64,000 bases of DNA, taken from positions 3,020,554 through 3,084,553 of the forward strand of contig JAVDKL010000001.1 in the NCBI GenBank assembly GCA_030849965.1, in the 5' to 3' direction. The position numbers and the translations under genes were made by a program. The notes beneath the pieces were generated by a model. That model was not told where the DNA came from, searched no databases, and saw only the letters and a program-made list of their open reading frames with translations. This document shows, one piece after another, positions 37,226-46,520 of this stretch (position 1 is its first letter; each line of letters starts with the position of its first letter). This stretch comes from Schauerella fraxinea. Its GTDB lineage: Bacteria > Pseudomonadota > Gammaproteobacteria > Burkholderiales > Burkholderiaceae_B.

Positions 37226-38328
37226 GTGGACAACTCAGTTTCCTCTTTTACGCCCGCTTCCGTGGTGTCCGCTGCGCCCGGTACGGCGCCGTCTGCACCT
37301 GCGCCGTCCGCCTTTGTGCGTTACGTGACCAGTGTGGCGATGGCGGCCGTGCTCGTGGTGCTTGCCTTGGCATCACCAACTCCCGCGGTCGCGGCTGAAG
37401 GTCGCCTGCGTGTGGCCGAGCAATTTGGCATCGTGTATCTGCTCTTGAACGTGGCGCGCGATCAGAAGCTGATCGAAAAGCACGGCAAAGAACTCGGCGT
37501 GGACATCGATGTGGAATGGCTGCGACTATCTGGCGGGGCGGCCGTCAATGATGCGCTGCTGACCGGTGCGGTGGATATCGCTGGTGCCGGCGTGGGCCCG
37601 CTCTTCACGATCTGGGACCGCACCAAAGGTCGTCAGAACGTGCGCGGCGTGGCATCGCTGGGCAACTTCCCCTATTACCTCGTGAGCAATAACCCCGATA
37701 TCAAGACGATCGCGGATTTCACTGAGAAGGACCGTATCGCCGTGCCCGCAGTGGGCGTGTCGGTGCAGTCACGCGTGCTGCAGTTGGCCGCCTCCAAGGT
37801 CTGGGGCGATGCCCAATTCAACAAGCTCGATCCCATCACGGTGGCGCTTCCGCACCCGGATGCAGCGGCGGCGATCATTTCTGGCGGCACGGAGATCACC
37901 GGCCACTTCGGCAATCCGCCGTTCCAGGAGCAAGAGCTGGCCGGCAACCCGCGCGCCCACATCGTGCTCAATTCTTATGACGTGTTGGGTGGACCGAGCT
38001 CGTCGACGGTGCTGTTCGCCACCGAGAAATTCCGCAAGGAGAGCCCCAAGACGTATCAGGCGTTCCTGCTGGCCTTGCAAGAGGCCGCCGACTTCGCCAG
38101 CAAAAATCCCGAGAAGGCCGCCGACACCTATCTGCGCGTGACAGGGGCCAAGCAGGATCGCTCGCTGATCGTGAACGTGATCACGAATCCCGCCGTGCAG
38201 TTCAAGCTCAAGCCGGAGAACACCCTGTCGTTGGGCACGTTCATGCACAAGGTGGGCGCCATCAAGAATGAGCCCAAAAGCGTCAACGATTATTTCTTCG
38301 ACGATCCTCTTACCGCGTCGGGTAGCTG

Positions 38329-38329
<1 letters not shown>
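37226..38329 (+). CDS. ABC transporter substrate-binding protein (TauA/SsuA/NitT family)
   Basis: A 367-residue secreted receptor. The signal sequence is unusual in being preceded by about 30 polar, Pro/Ala-rich residues; its hydrophobic core VAMAAVLVVLALASPTPAVAA runs about 41-60 and is followed by EGRLRVAEQFGIVYLLLNVA. Typical NMT1-like features are SGGAAVNDALLTGAVDIAGAG (about 104-124, in parts) and the FPYYLVSNNPDIKTIADF region (about 150). The start is uncertain: I chose the GTG at 37226 because TAGG lies seven bases before it; a TTG at 37205 or a GTG nearer the signal peptide are alternatives. It overlaps the ATPase gene by one base. Confidence 0.88.
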
Positions 38330-39132
<803 letters not shown>

Positions 39133-39145
39133 CCTGACGTCACCC

Positions 39146-40018
39146 ATGACCACACCTACGACTTATATCCGGCCGGAGCGCGATATTGCGCTCGCGCCCC
39201 TGCCCGACACGTTCGAAGCCGCCGCACCGCTGCCGTGGATCGAACGCGTGTGGCAATACGAGGCCTTGCGTAAAACCTTCATCTTGATTGCGCTCGCGGC
39301 ACTTTGGGAAGGCGCTGCGCGTTATACCGACAACGACCTGTTGCTCCCCGGGTTCATTCAGACCGCGCAGGCGTTCTTCAAAGGCATCGCCACCGGCGAG
39401 TTGCTGTCGCGTGCGGCGATGTCGTTGCAGGTGCTGCTCAAGGGCTACGTGGTGGGCATCGTGCTCGCGTTCACCCTCACCTCGCTTGCTGTATCCACCC
39501 GGCTCGGACGGGATCTGTTGTCGACGCTGACCTCGATGTTCAATCCCCTGCCCGCAATCGCCCTGCTGCCGTTGGCGCTGTTGTGGTTCGGTTTGGGCGA
39601 AGGCAGCTTGATTTTCGTGCTGATCCATTCGGTACTGTGGGCGCTTGCGTTGAATACCTACAGCGGGTTCTTGTCGGTATCCGAGACGCTGCGGATGGCC
39701 GGCCGCAATTACGGTTTGCGCGGCGTGCCGTACGTCTTCCAGATCCTGATCCCGGCCGCATTGCCGGCGATCATGTCGGGCCTGAAGATCGGTTGGGCGT
39801 TTGCGTGGCGCACGCTCATCGCCGCCGAGTTGGTATTCGGTTCGGCGAGCGGCAAAGGTGGGCTCGGCTGGTATATCTACCAAAGCCGCAATGAGCTGTA
39901 TACGGACCAGGCGTTCGCTGGTTTGGCAGCGGTGGTGATCATCGGTTTACTGGTCGAGACGCTGGGCTTCAATACGCTTGAACGCGTGACGGTGCGGCGC
40001 TGGGGCATGCAACGTTAA
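39146..40018 (+). CDS. ABC transporter permease (TauC/SsuC type)
   Basis: A 290-residue inner-membrane permease with about six helices. The BPD-type coupling loop EAA motif is in ETLRMAGRNYGLRGVPYVFQ (about 180-199) and is followed by ILIPAALPAIMSGLKIGWAF. I chose the ATG at 39146, 13 bp after the ATPase stop; earlier codons overlap the ATPase gene. It completes the four-gene operon that starts with the dioxygenase. Confidence 0.94.
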   Translation: MTTPTTYIRPERDIALAPLPDTFEAAAPLPWIERVWQYEALRKTFILIALAALWEGAARYTDNDLLLPGFIQTAQAFFKGIATGELLSRAAMSLQVLLKGYVVGIVLAFTLTSLAVSTRLGRDLLSTLTSMFNPLPAIALLPLALLWFGLGEGSLIFVLIHSVLWALALNTYSGFLSVSETLRMAGRNYGLRGVPYVFQILIPAALPAIMSGLKIGWAFAWRTLIAAELVFGSASGKGGLGWYIYQSRNELYTDQAFAGLAAVVIIGLLVETLGFNTLERVTVRRWGMQR

Positions 40019-40126
40019 GGTCGTCTTCAGTCGTATGAAGACATTGCGAATCTTCAACGTGCTTCGCGCTTTGTAGAAAGCGATTGCCGTAAAAATGGGA
40101 GCTCTTCAGTTTCCTGGTGATTTGCG

Positions 40127-41746
40127 ATGGCCGTCGCACCGCTCGAGTCGGCAATGGCGATGTTTCGTTCGGGCCGGTACGACGACGCCGAGACCGTGTT
40201 GCAACGCTTGGTGCAAGCTCCTGAGCTAGCCGGCGATGCGCTCGAAGGGCTCGGCTACATCGCCGCCAAACGTGGCGATTATCATCGCTCCGCTTCGCTC
40301 CTCGATCGCGCAGCGGCACTCAATCCTGATGCTGTCGAACTGTTGCTATACACCGGCACCGTTCACGTCCGTGCCGGTCAGTTGCGTGCCGCACAGGACT
40401 GGTTTCTGCGATGCCTCGCACGCCGACCAGGCTGGGTGCCGGCCCTGCTGAATCTTGTGGATGTGCACATTCGATTGCGGGAGTACGACGCAGCCCATGC
40501 CCGGGTAAAGCAGGCGCAGTGCGCTTATCCCACGTTGGCGGCGGCGCACTTTGCACAGGGTCGCGTGTTTGGCGCTGAAGGCCGCTACACCGAAGAGATC
40601 GCCGCCTATCGCCGCGCCATTGCACTGAAGCCGGATTTTGTGGATGCGTATGTGAACGCTGGTGTCGCCTTGCGCGACCTGCGGCGCTTTGACGACGCGC
40701 TGACGATGTTCAAGAAAGCACTGGCCATCGATCCCGACCACGCCGGCGCACGCACCAATCGCGCGCAGACCAATCTGCAGCTTGGGCGCTACGAACATGG
40801 TTGGCGTGACTACGAATGGCGCTGGCGTGACGGCGGACAGTTTCACGGCTTGAAGGGTCCGGCATGGCGTGGTGACACACCGATCGCGGGAAAGACGATC
40901 CTGGTTCATGCAGAACAAGGGTTGGGCGACATATTGCAGTTCGTGCGGTATGTGGCCTATTTTGAGGGATTGGGTGCAAGGGTGATGTTGCGCGTGCCGG
41001 AATGCCTCGTCGCGCTGTTGGCTTGCCGGGGTGAGCCCATCGGTACCGATTCAGCCATGATCGCGCCCGCGGCCCCTTCTGGTGCTCGCGTTTTACCCGA
41101 CTGCGTGGCAGCGGTGGTAAACGAGGCGGCGCCGCTGCCGGCCTACGATGTTCACATACCGCTGCTCAGCCTGCCGCTCGCATTTATCAAGCGCGAGCGA
41201 CACGTGCCGGCGTGTGTGCCGTATTTGCACGCAGAGGTGAGTCGAATGACCGTTTGGCGCGCGCGCATTGACGCGTTGAATGCGCAACGGCGGCCTACTG
41301 TTGGATTGGTGTGGTCGGGCAGCCGCAAGCTCGAGGACGACAACCGATCGACGGCGCTTGCGCAATGGGCGCCGATCTTCGGCCTGCCGGTGCAGTTCGT
41401 GTCGTTGCAGAAAGAGGTTCCCGATGCGGATACCGATTCCTTGAGTCAGTTTTCGAATCTGGCCGACGTATCAGGCGATCTGCATGATTTTGCCGACACC
41501 GCTGCCGCCATGTGCTGCCTGGACCTGATCGTATCGATCGACACGAGCGCTGCGCATCTCGCTGGAGGCCTCGGCCTGCCGGTGTGGCTTGCCTTGGTGC
41601 ATGCGGCCGACTGGCGCTGGCAGCTTGATCGCAGCGATTCGGACTGGTATCCGAGCATGACGCTCTACCGCCAGCCGGCAAGGAACGATTGGGACGGCGT
41701 CATCGCGCAGATCGCCGCTGCGTTGGCGGCGCGCTTTGCGCGTTGA
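40127..41746 (+). CDS. TPR-repeat protein with a GT41/GT9-like C-terminal domain
   Basis: A 539-residue cytoplasmic protein with no signal peptide. Residues about 5-235 hold six or so TPR units (for example FRSGRYDDAETVLQRLV near 13, FVDAYVNAGVALRDLRRFDD near 174, ALAIDPDHAGARTNRAQTNL near 202). The second half (about 260-535) resembles the glycosyltransferase-like module often fused to TPRs: ILVHAEQGLGDILQFVRYV near 264, GLVWSGSRKLEDDNRS near 390, and SIDTSAAHLAGGLGLPVWLAL near 470 (in parts). Such proteins are found in flagellin or polysaccharide glycosylation and in O-GlcNAc transferase-like families; no acceptor is identifiable. It is separated by 108 bp from the ABC operon and has no obvious partner genes. 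Confidence 0.8.
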   Translation: MAVAPLESAMAMFRSGRYDDAETVLQRLVQAPELAGDALEGLGYIAAKRGDYHRSASLLDRAAALNPDAVELLLYTGTVHVRAGQLRAAQDWFLRCLARRPGWVPALLNLVDVHIRLREYDAAHARVKQAQCAYPTLAAAHFAQGRVFGAEGRYTEEIAAYRRAIALKPDFVDAYVNAGVALRDLRRFDDALTMFKKALAIDPDHAGARTNRAQTNLQLGRYEHGWRDYEWRWRDGGQFHGLKGPAWRGDTPIAGKTILVHAEQGLGDILQFVRYVAYFEGLGARVMLRVPECLVALLACRGEPIGTDSAMIAPAAPSGARVLPDCVAAVVNEAAPLPAYDVHIPLLSLPLAFIKRERHVPACVPYLHAEVSRMTVWRARIDALNAQRRPTVGLVWSGSRKLEDDNRSTALAQWAPIFGLPVQFVSLQKEVPDADTDSLSQFSNLADVSGDLHDFADTAAAMCCLDLIVSIDTSAAHLAGGLGLPVWLALVHAADWRWQLDRSDSDWYPSMTLYRQPARNDWDGVIAQIAAALAARFAR

Positions 41747-41767
41747 TGTGATTGATGTCTCGACATG

Positions 41768-41802
41768 AAAAAGGGCCGTGCAGCACAGATGCCGCACGGC
41801 CC
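41768..41802 (-). terminator. katA terminator
   Basis: GGGCCGTGC (41773-41781) and GCACGGCCC (41794-41802) form a 9-bp stem. On the minus strand it is followed by TTTTTC, right after the catalase stop codon. Confidence 0.9.
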
Positions 41803-41823
41803 ACACGCAGTCTGGGATAAGCG

Positions 41824-43284
41824 TTATGCCGGGACTTCCTCACGCAGCGCAAGGCCCAGGGCCTTTGCCACGCCTTCCGCATACGCCGGATCGGCACGGC
41901 GGAAATGTTCGAGCTGACGGCGCTGAATTTCTTCGGGCACGTCGGCCATATGGCGACCGATGTTGGCAAAGAGGCGTGCCTTCTCGTCGTCGGTCATCAG
42001 GAGGAACAGATTGCCCGGCTGCGAATAGTAGTCGTCGTCCACACGATGATTCCAGCGGTCGGCGGCTTGACCGTCCAACGCCAAGGGCGGTTCGGCGGCT
42101 GAGGGCGTTTCCTTCCATTGGCCGTAGCTGTTGGGTTCGTAGTTCTTGGTGCCGCCCAGATTGCCGTCGGCGCGCATACCGCCATCCCGATGGAAGCTAT
42201 GCATGGGGCATCGCGGTTGATTGACCGGGATCTGATGATGGTTCACACCCAGACGGTAGCGCTGCGCATCGCCGTACGAGAAGAGGCGACCCTGCAGCAT
42301 TTTGTCGGGTGAGTAGTCGATACCGGGCACCACGTTGGCGGGCGTGAGCGCCGCTTGTTCCACATCGCCGAAATAGTTGTCCGGGTTGCGGTTCAGTTCG
42401 AGCGTGCCCACTTCGATCAACGGATAGTCGCCATGCGGCCATACCTTGGTCAGATCGAACGGATTGATGTGATACGTGGCCGCATCGGCCTCCGGCATGA
42501 TCTGCACTTTCAACGTCCAGCGCGGGAAGGCGCCATTGGCGATGTGATTGAACAGATCGCGTTGCGCGCTTTCGCGGTCGCCGGCCACGACATCCGCGGC
42601 TTCCTGGTCGGTATAGTTTTCCACGCCCTGCTCCGAGCGGAAATGGAATTTCACCCAGAAGCGCTCGCCATCGGCATTGACGAAGCTATACGTGTGCGAA
42701 CCGAAGCCGTGTTGCTGGCGGTAATTCTTCGGCAGGCCGCGATCGCTCATCAGGATCGTTACCTGGTGCAGCGATTCCGGGCTCAGTGACCAGAAGTCCC
42801 AGGCGGCGGTGGCGCTGCGCAGGTTGGTTTGCGGATCGCGCTTTTGCGTGTGGATGAAGTCCGCGAACTTGAGCGGATCGCGCACGAAGAACACAGGGGT
42901 GTTATTGCCCACCAGGTCCCAGTTGCCTTCGTCGGTATAGAACTTCACGGCAAAGCCGCGGACGTCGCGCTCGGCATCGGCTGCACCCCGTTCACCGGCC
43001 ACCGTCGAGAAACGCAGAAAAACGGGCGTCTCTTTGCCCACTTCCGAAAAAATCTTGGCGCGTGAGTACTTGCTGATGTCCTGGGTCACGGTAAACGTGC
43101 CGAAGGCACCCGAGCCTTTGGCGTGGACGACACGCTCGGGGATCCGTTCACGGGCGAAGTGGGCCAGCTTTTCGATCAGCCACACATCTTGCAGCAACAC
43201 CGGGCCGCGCGGGCCGGCGGTCAGTGAATGATTGTTTGAGGCGATGGGGGCGCCGGCAGCATTGGTCAGTGTCTTATCGCTCAC
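41824..43284 (-). CDS. katA: monofunctional heme catalase (clade 3, KatA type)
   Basis: A 486-residue small-subunit catalase that dismutates hydrogen peroxide. The distal His is in [13 protein letters not shown] (about 52), the Asn in [18 protein letters not shown] (about 125), and the proximal heme Tyr in [14 protein letters not shown] (about 335). NADPH-binding features and [14 protein letters not shown] follow. I chose the GTG at 43284 because AAGGAG lies six bases upstream and the product then starts [13 protein letters not shown], as in homologues. A longer open frame runs upstream through the 16-bp repeats but is not coding. Peroxide (OxyR-type) control is expected from the family; I could not identify a site with confidence. 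Confidence 0.96.
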   Translation of the reverse strand: MSDKTLTNAAGAPIASNNHSLTAGPRGPVLLQDVWLIEKLAHFARERIPERVVHAKGSGAFGTFTVTQDISKYSRAKIFSEVGKETPVFLRFSTVAGERGAADAERDVRGFAVKFYTDEGNWDLVGNNTPVFFVRDPLKFADFIHTQKRDPQTNLRSATAAWDFWSLSPESLHQVTILMSDRGLPKNYRQQHGFGSHTYSFVNADGERFWVKFHFRSEQGVENYTDQEAADVVAGDRESAQRDLFNHIANGAFPRWTLKVQIMPEADAATYHINPFDLTKVWPHGDYPLIEVGTLELNRNPDNYFGDVEQAALTPANVVPGIDYSPDKMLQGRLFSYGDAQRYRLGVNHHQIPVNQPRCPMHSFHRDGGMRADGNLGGTKNYEPNSYGQWKETPSAAEPPLALDGQAADRWNHRVDDDYYSQPGNLFLLMTDDEKARLFANIGRHMADVPEEIQRRQLEHFRRADPAYAEGVAKALGLALREEVPA

Positions 43285-43437
43285 GTTCACTCCTTGGATG
43301 TTGTGCTGACGACTGCAAGTGGAAAGGCGGTCGTTGCAAGCTAGGACTGAATCGTAAAGTTTGCTCAGCCAAAGAGGAAATTGATTGTTATTTAATAATC
43401 GATAGTTAATGCCAATGATCGGAGCCGGTGGCGCATG

Positions 43438-43517
43438 TGGAGATGACGTAGCGTGGAGATGGCGCAGCATGGAGATGGCGCAGCATGGAGATGCCGCAGC
43501 ATGGAGATGCGACGAGA
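43438..43517. repeat. 16-bp tandem repeat, five units, upstream of katA
   Basis: Five 16-bp units (consensus TGGAGATGGCGCAGCA), the middle three nearly identical and the outer two degenerate. They lie about 155 bp upstream of the catalase start, between katA and the yidC terminator. Confidence 0.9.
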
Positions 43518-43615
43518 CCTGAACGGCAAGCACGGTCTAGCTGGATCGAAGGCGGGCTTGGTTGGATTTCGCTCGCGCCACGCCTTCATCCCTGAATCTG
43601 GGCGACTCACAGACG

Positions 43616-43655
43616 AAAAAAAACCCGGCACCGCGATGGGCGGCCCGGGTTTTTC
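43616..43655 (-). terminator. yidC operon terminator
   Basis: AACCCGG and CCGGGTT arms around a GC-rich loop, with eight A residues on the plus-strand left side (a T run on the minus strand) and TTTTT on the right. It can work in both directions; it ends the leftward rpmH-rnpA-yidD-yidC transcript. Confidence 0.85.
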
Positions 43656-43667
43656 CGTGTGCGGCGA

Positions 43668-45359
43668 TCAGCGCTTGGCGGTGACGGCCGTTTGCGCTTT
43701 GGTCGCGTTTTCCATCTTCTTGGTGATGTAGTACTGCTGAGCGATCGACAACGTGTTGTTGACGCACCAGTACAGCACCAGACCGGCCGGGAAGAAGAAC
43801 ATCATGCCGCCGAACACCAACGGCATGACCATCATGACCTTGGCCTGGATGGGGTCCGGGGGCGTCGGGTTCAGTTTGATCTGCAGGAACATCGTACCCA
43901 TCATGATGGCGGGCAGGATGAACCAGGGATCGCGCACCGAGAGGTCATGCACCCACAAAATCCACGGCGCGCCGCGCATTTCGACGCTGGCCAGCAGCAC
44001 CCAGTACAGCGAGATGAACACCGGGATCTGCACCACCATGGGCAAGCAGCCGCCCAGGGGATTGATCTTCTCGGTGCGATACATCTCCATCATCGCGGTG
44101 TTGAGCTTTTGCTTGTCGTCGCCGTACTTCTCTTTCAGCGCCATCAAACGCGGCGACACGGCCTTCATGCGCGCCATCGACTTGTAGCTGGCGGCGGCCA
44201 ACGGGTAGAACACGGCCTTGATCAGCACGGTGAGCGCCACAATGGCCCAGCCCCAGTTGCCCAGCAACGAGTGCAACCAGGTCAACAGACCGAAGATCGG
44301 CTTGGCGATAATCGTGAGCCAACCGTAGTCGACCACCAGATCCAGGCCGGGGGCCAAGGCGGCCAGGGCTTTCTGATCCTGCGGGCCAACCCAGAGGTGC
44401 GAATCCACGGCAGCGGTCGCGCCAGGAGCGATGGCGCCCACCGCTTCGATCGAGCGTGCGGCGTACAGGTTTTCCGACACCTTCAGCACTTCGTTGGTGC
44501 GTTGCTTGCCTTGCGGCGGCACCCAGGCGCTGGCGAAGTAATGCTGCACCACGCCGATCCAGCCGTTGTCGGCTTGCTTGACGTAGGCGGCCTTGCCTTT
44601 GTTGATGTCCGAGAAGGTCATCTTCTGGAACTTCTCTTGTTCCGAGTAGACGGCCATGCCGGTAAACGTGTGATAGAAGCTCGACGTATCCGACGGATCG
44701 TTGCCGTCGCGCTCGAGTTGCAGGTACAGCGCGGGATTGATCTCGGCCGAACCGGTGTTCACGAGCTGATGCTTGACGTCGATGGCGTAGGCGCCACGGT
44801 GCAACGTGAAGGTTTTGATGACCTTCAGACCGCCCGACTCGCCTTCGAACGTGACGACGAGGTTTTCACCGTTCATCGTGCGCTCGGTCGACGTCATGCG
44901 GAACGGCGTCTGGTGCGTGGGGAAACTTTGCCCAGCGGCCGCGCCAACGGTCCCCGACTGCACGATGTAGTGCAGGGCGTTGGAATTATCCAACAGCACG
45001 AACGGCTGATCGAGGCCGGAAACGGGGTACTTGAGCATCTCGGCGCGCACAAGCTGCGCGCCGGCGGTCGTGAACGTCAGACGCAGCACATCGCTTTCAA
45101 TAACGATTTCCTGGCTCTGCGCGTTGCCTGCGGTGCCTGTGGAACCCGGAACGGCATCGCTGGCCGCAATGGCGGCTTGCTGCGGCGAATTCGGGATCGA
45201 AGGCGTCGTTTTGTCGGTCGTGCGCGACGGCTCGACCTGGCTCGCGGGCGCAGGGCCACCGAACAGCGACTGTTTACCGTGTTGAACCTGCCAGTTGTTC
45301 CACAGCAGCAACAACGAGAAAGAGAAGATCATCCAGAGGACGGTACGTCGGATATCCAT
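43668..45359 (-). CDS. yidC: membrane protein insertase YidC
   Basis: A 563-residue inner-membrane insertase/chaperone. The N-terminal anchor is MDIRRTVLWMIFSFSLLLLW (1-20). A large periplasmic beta-sandwich domain follows (about 60-345). Five C-terminal helices form the insertion core, with the hydrophilic-groove Arg in the segment AAASYKSMARMKAVSPRLMA (about 380). LGGCLPMVVQIPVFISLYWV (about 433) and GLVLYWCVNNTLSIAQQYYI (about 525) are typical. It follows yidD by 48 bp in the conserved order rpmH-rnpA-yidD-yidC. Confidence 0.97.
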   Translation of the reverse strand: MDIRRTVLWMIFSFSLLLLWNNWQVQHGKQSLFGGPAPASQVEPSRTTDKTTPSIPNSPQQAAIAASDAVPGSTGTAGNAQSQEIVIESDVLRLTFTTAGAQLVRAEMLKYPVSGLDQPFVLLDNSNALHYIVQSGTVGAAAGQSFPTHQTPFRMTSTERTMNGENLVVTFEGESGGLKVIKTFTLHRGAYAIDVKHQLVNTGSAEINPALYLQLERDGNDPSDTSSFYHTFTGMAVYSEQEKFQKMTFSDINKGKAAYVKQADNGWIGVVQHYFASAWVPPQGKQRTNEVLKVSENLYAARSIEAVGAIAPGATAAVDSHLWVGPQDQKALAALAPGLDLVVDYGWLTIIAKPIFGLLTWLHSLLGNWGWAIVALTVLIKAVFYPLAAASYKSMARMKAVSPRLMALKEKYGDDKQKLNTAMMEMYRTEKINPLGGCLPMVVQIPVFISLYWVLLASVEMRGAPWILWVHDLSVRDPWFILPAIMMGTMFLQIKLNPTPPDPIQAKVMMVMPLVFGGMMFFFPAGLVLYWCVNNTLSIAQQYYITKKMENATKAQTAVTAKR

Positions 45360-45407
45360 GGTGCCTACAAAGTGAAGAGCGGACTTGCAAAGCCCACGAG
45401 TTTAGCT

Positions 45408-45680
45408 TTATTCGTGGCGAGCGCGGCCGTGACGGGCGCAGCAGGAGGCCTCCCCGGTCGAACCGGCGGGAGGGACGGGGTCGTAGCCGCCCGGACTGAA
45501 CGGGTTGCAACGACCGATACGACGAAGGCCCAGCCAGACGCCTTTAAGCGCGCCGTGTTGTTCGATCGCCTCGATTGCATACGCCGAACAGGACGGCGTA
45601 AAGCGGCATTGTCGCCCGATCCAGGGACTCAGGAAAAACCGGTAGAACCGGATCGGAGCGATGACTAAGGCCTTGATCAT
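45408..45680 (-). CDS. yidD: membrane protein insertion efficiency factor YidD
   Basis: A 90-residue YidD/DUF37 protein. The family core is [17 protein letters not shown] (about 11-27), [16 protein letters not shown] (about 28) and [21 protein letters not shown] (about 50, in parts). It has three conserved cysteines. The ATG overlaps the rnpA stop by four bases (ATGA). It is thought to help YidC-dependent insertion. Confidence 0.95.
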   Translation of the reverse strand: MIKALVIAPIRFYRFFLSPWIGRQCRFTPSCSAYAIEAIEQHGALKGVWLGLRRIGRCNPFSPGGYDPVPPAGSTGEASCCARHGRARHE

Positions 45681-46102
45681 CGTTTGACACGCCTGAAATG
45701 CCCATCGGCCTCATCGCGGGTCGTGCGCTTGATGTGCGTCAGCGACCCTTCGGGCACCCGGGCGTTCAGCCGCACCACATAGTCGGCCACCGGCAACGTA
45801 TGCCGCGTCATGCGAAACGATTCGCGAATCGCTCGCTTGATGGCGTTGCGCGTGGACGCATGCGGCGCGAAGCGCTTGGCGATGATCAGCCCAAGCCGCG
45901 CGGTGTCTTGCGCCGGCGCTGCCGCTGCGGACGTCAATACGAAAAAAGCCCCTCGCGCCAACCGCCGGCCTTTCAGCGCGGCAGAAAACTCCGAGGGGCG
46001 ATGCAGGCGAGCTTCGGGCGGAAAGCGATAAAGCCCCCGAGTCGATGCGGCAAGCGCATCGGGGCGGGCTATCGCGTCTTGCGAGGCATCACCGGCGTTC
46101 AC
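45677..46102 (-). CDS. rnpA: ribonuclease P protein component
   Basis: The protein subunit that assists RNase P RNA in tRNA 5' processing. The core begins [20 protein letters not shown]. The conserved basic helix is in [20 protein letters not shown] (the RNR-type motif) and the end is [14 protein letters not shown]. The start is a guess: no ATG lies near the N-terminus and I chose the GTG at 46102, giving 141 residues. The same frame stays open upstream through rpmH to 46522, so a longer product cannot be excluded by sequence. It overlaps yidD by four bases and starts 41 bp after the rpmH stop. Confidence 0.88.
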   Translation of the reverse strand: MNAGDASQDAIARPDALAASTRGLYRFPPEARLHRPSEFSAALKGRRLARGAFFVLTSAAAAPAQDTARLGLIIAKRFAPHASTRNAIKRAIRESFRMTRHTLPVADYVVRLNARVPEGSLTHIKRTTRDEADGHFRRVKR

Positions 46103-46143
46103 GGACGGCGTCCGCAGATCGCGGCCGAATCCGTCGGCAGCGA

Positions 46144-46278
46144 TTAGACGGCCAGGCGCTTGCGGCCCTTGGCGCGACGGGCGCTCAGAACGGCACGGCC
46201 CGAACGGGTTTTCATGCGAAGACGGAAACCGTGGGTGCGCTTGCGACGGGTAACGGAAGGTTGATAAGTGCGTTTCAT
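46144..46278 (-). CDS. rpmH: 50S ribosomal protein L34
   Basis: A 44-residue protein starting [18 protein letters not shown] and ending AKGRKRLAV with a TAA stop. It is the full-length L34 of the large subunit and is very Arg/Lys-rich. It is first in rpmH-rnpA-yidD-yidC and divergent from dnaA across 242 bp. Confidence 0.97.
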   Translation of the reverse strand: MKRTYQPSVTRRKRTHGFRLRMKTRSGRAVLSARRAKGRKRLAV

Positions 46279-46520
46279 GAAAGATCCACAAAGAACAAGT
46301 CAGAAGGGTCCTGCCCGGCGGGTATAAAGACGGTGCCCACGGCGCTACGCCATGACGCATCCAACCTTCTGACAGACAGAATTCGGCAAAGCCCAGCATT
46401 TCAGCAAGTTTTCTCTTGCTTGTCAAACAGTTAGCCGGGCTGTTCGTGCGCGCAAATGGCACAGCCTGTGGATAACCTGGGCCGAGGCAAGGTAGAATCG
46501 AGGTTTGAATAGCGAGCGAC
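46279..46520. promoter_or_regulatory. rpmH/dnaA divergent control region with a DnaA box
   Basis: The region holds one perfect DnaA box TGTGGATAA (46467-46475) and a -10 like TAGAAT (46493-46498) before dnaA. With a 17-bp spacer the -35 position coincides with the DnaA box, which suggests autorepression by DnaA. There is no AT-rich tract or second perfect box, so it is a poor origin candidate on its own. Confidence 0.6.

Noticed and set aside
43285-43533. An N-terminal extension of catalase of about 83 codons
   Set aside because: It reads through the 16-bp repeats. The GTG at 43284 has a good ribosome site and matches the usual catalase N-terminus.
43659-45668. A 669-codon open frame on the plus strand opposite yidC
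   Set aside because: It is the antisense shadow of yidC, with Arg/His-rich composition and no family motif.
46279-46520. The rpmH-dnaA gap as the main oriC
   Set aside because: It has only one perfect DnaA box and no AT-rich unwinding tract, in contrast to 23.8-25.2 kb.
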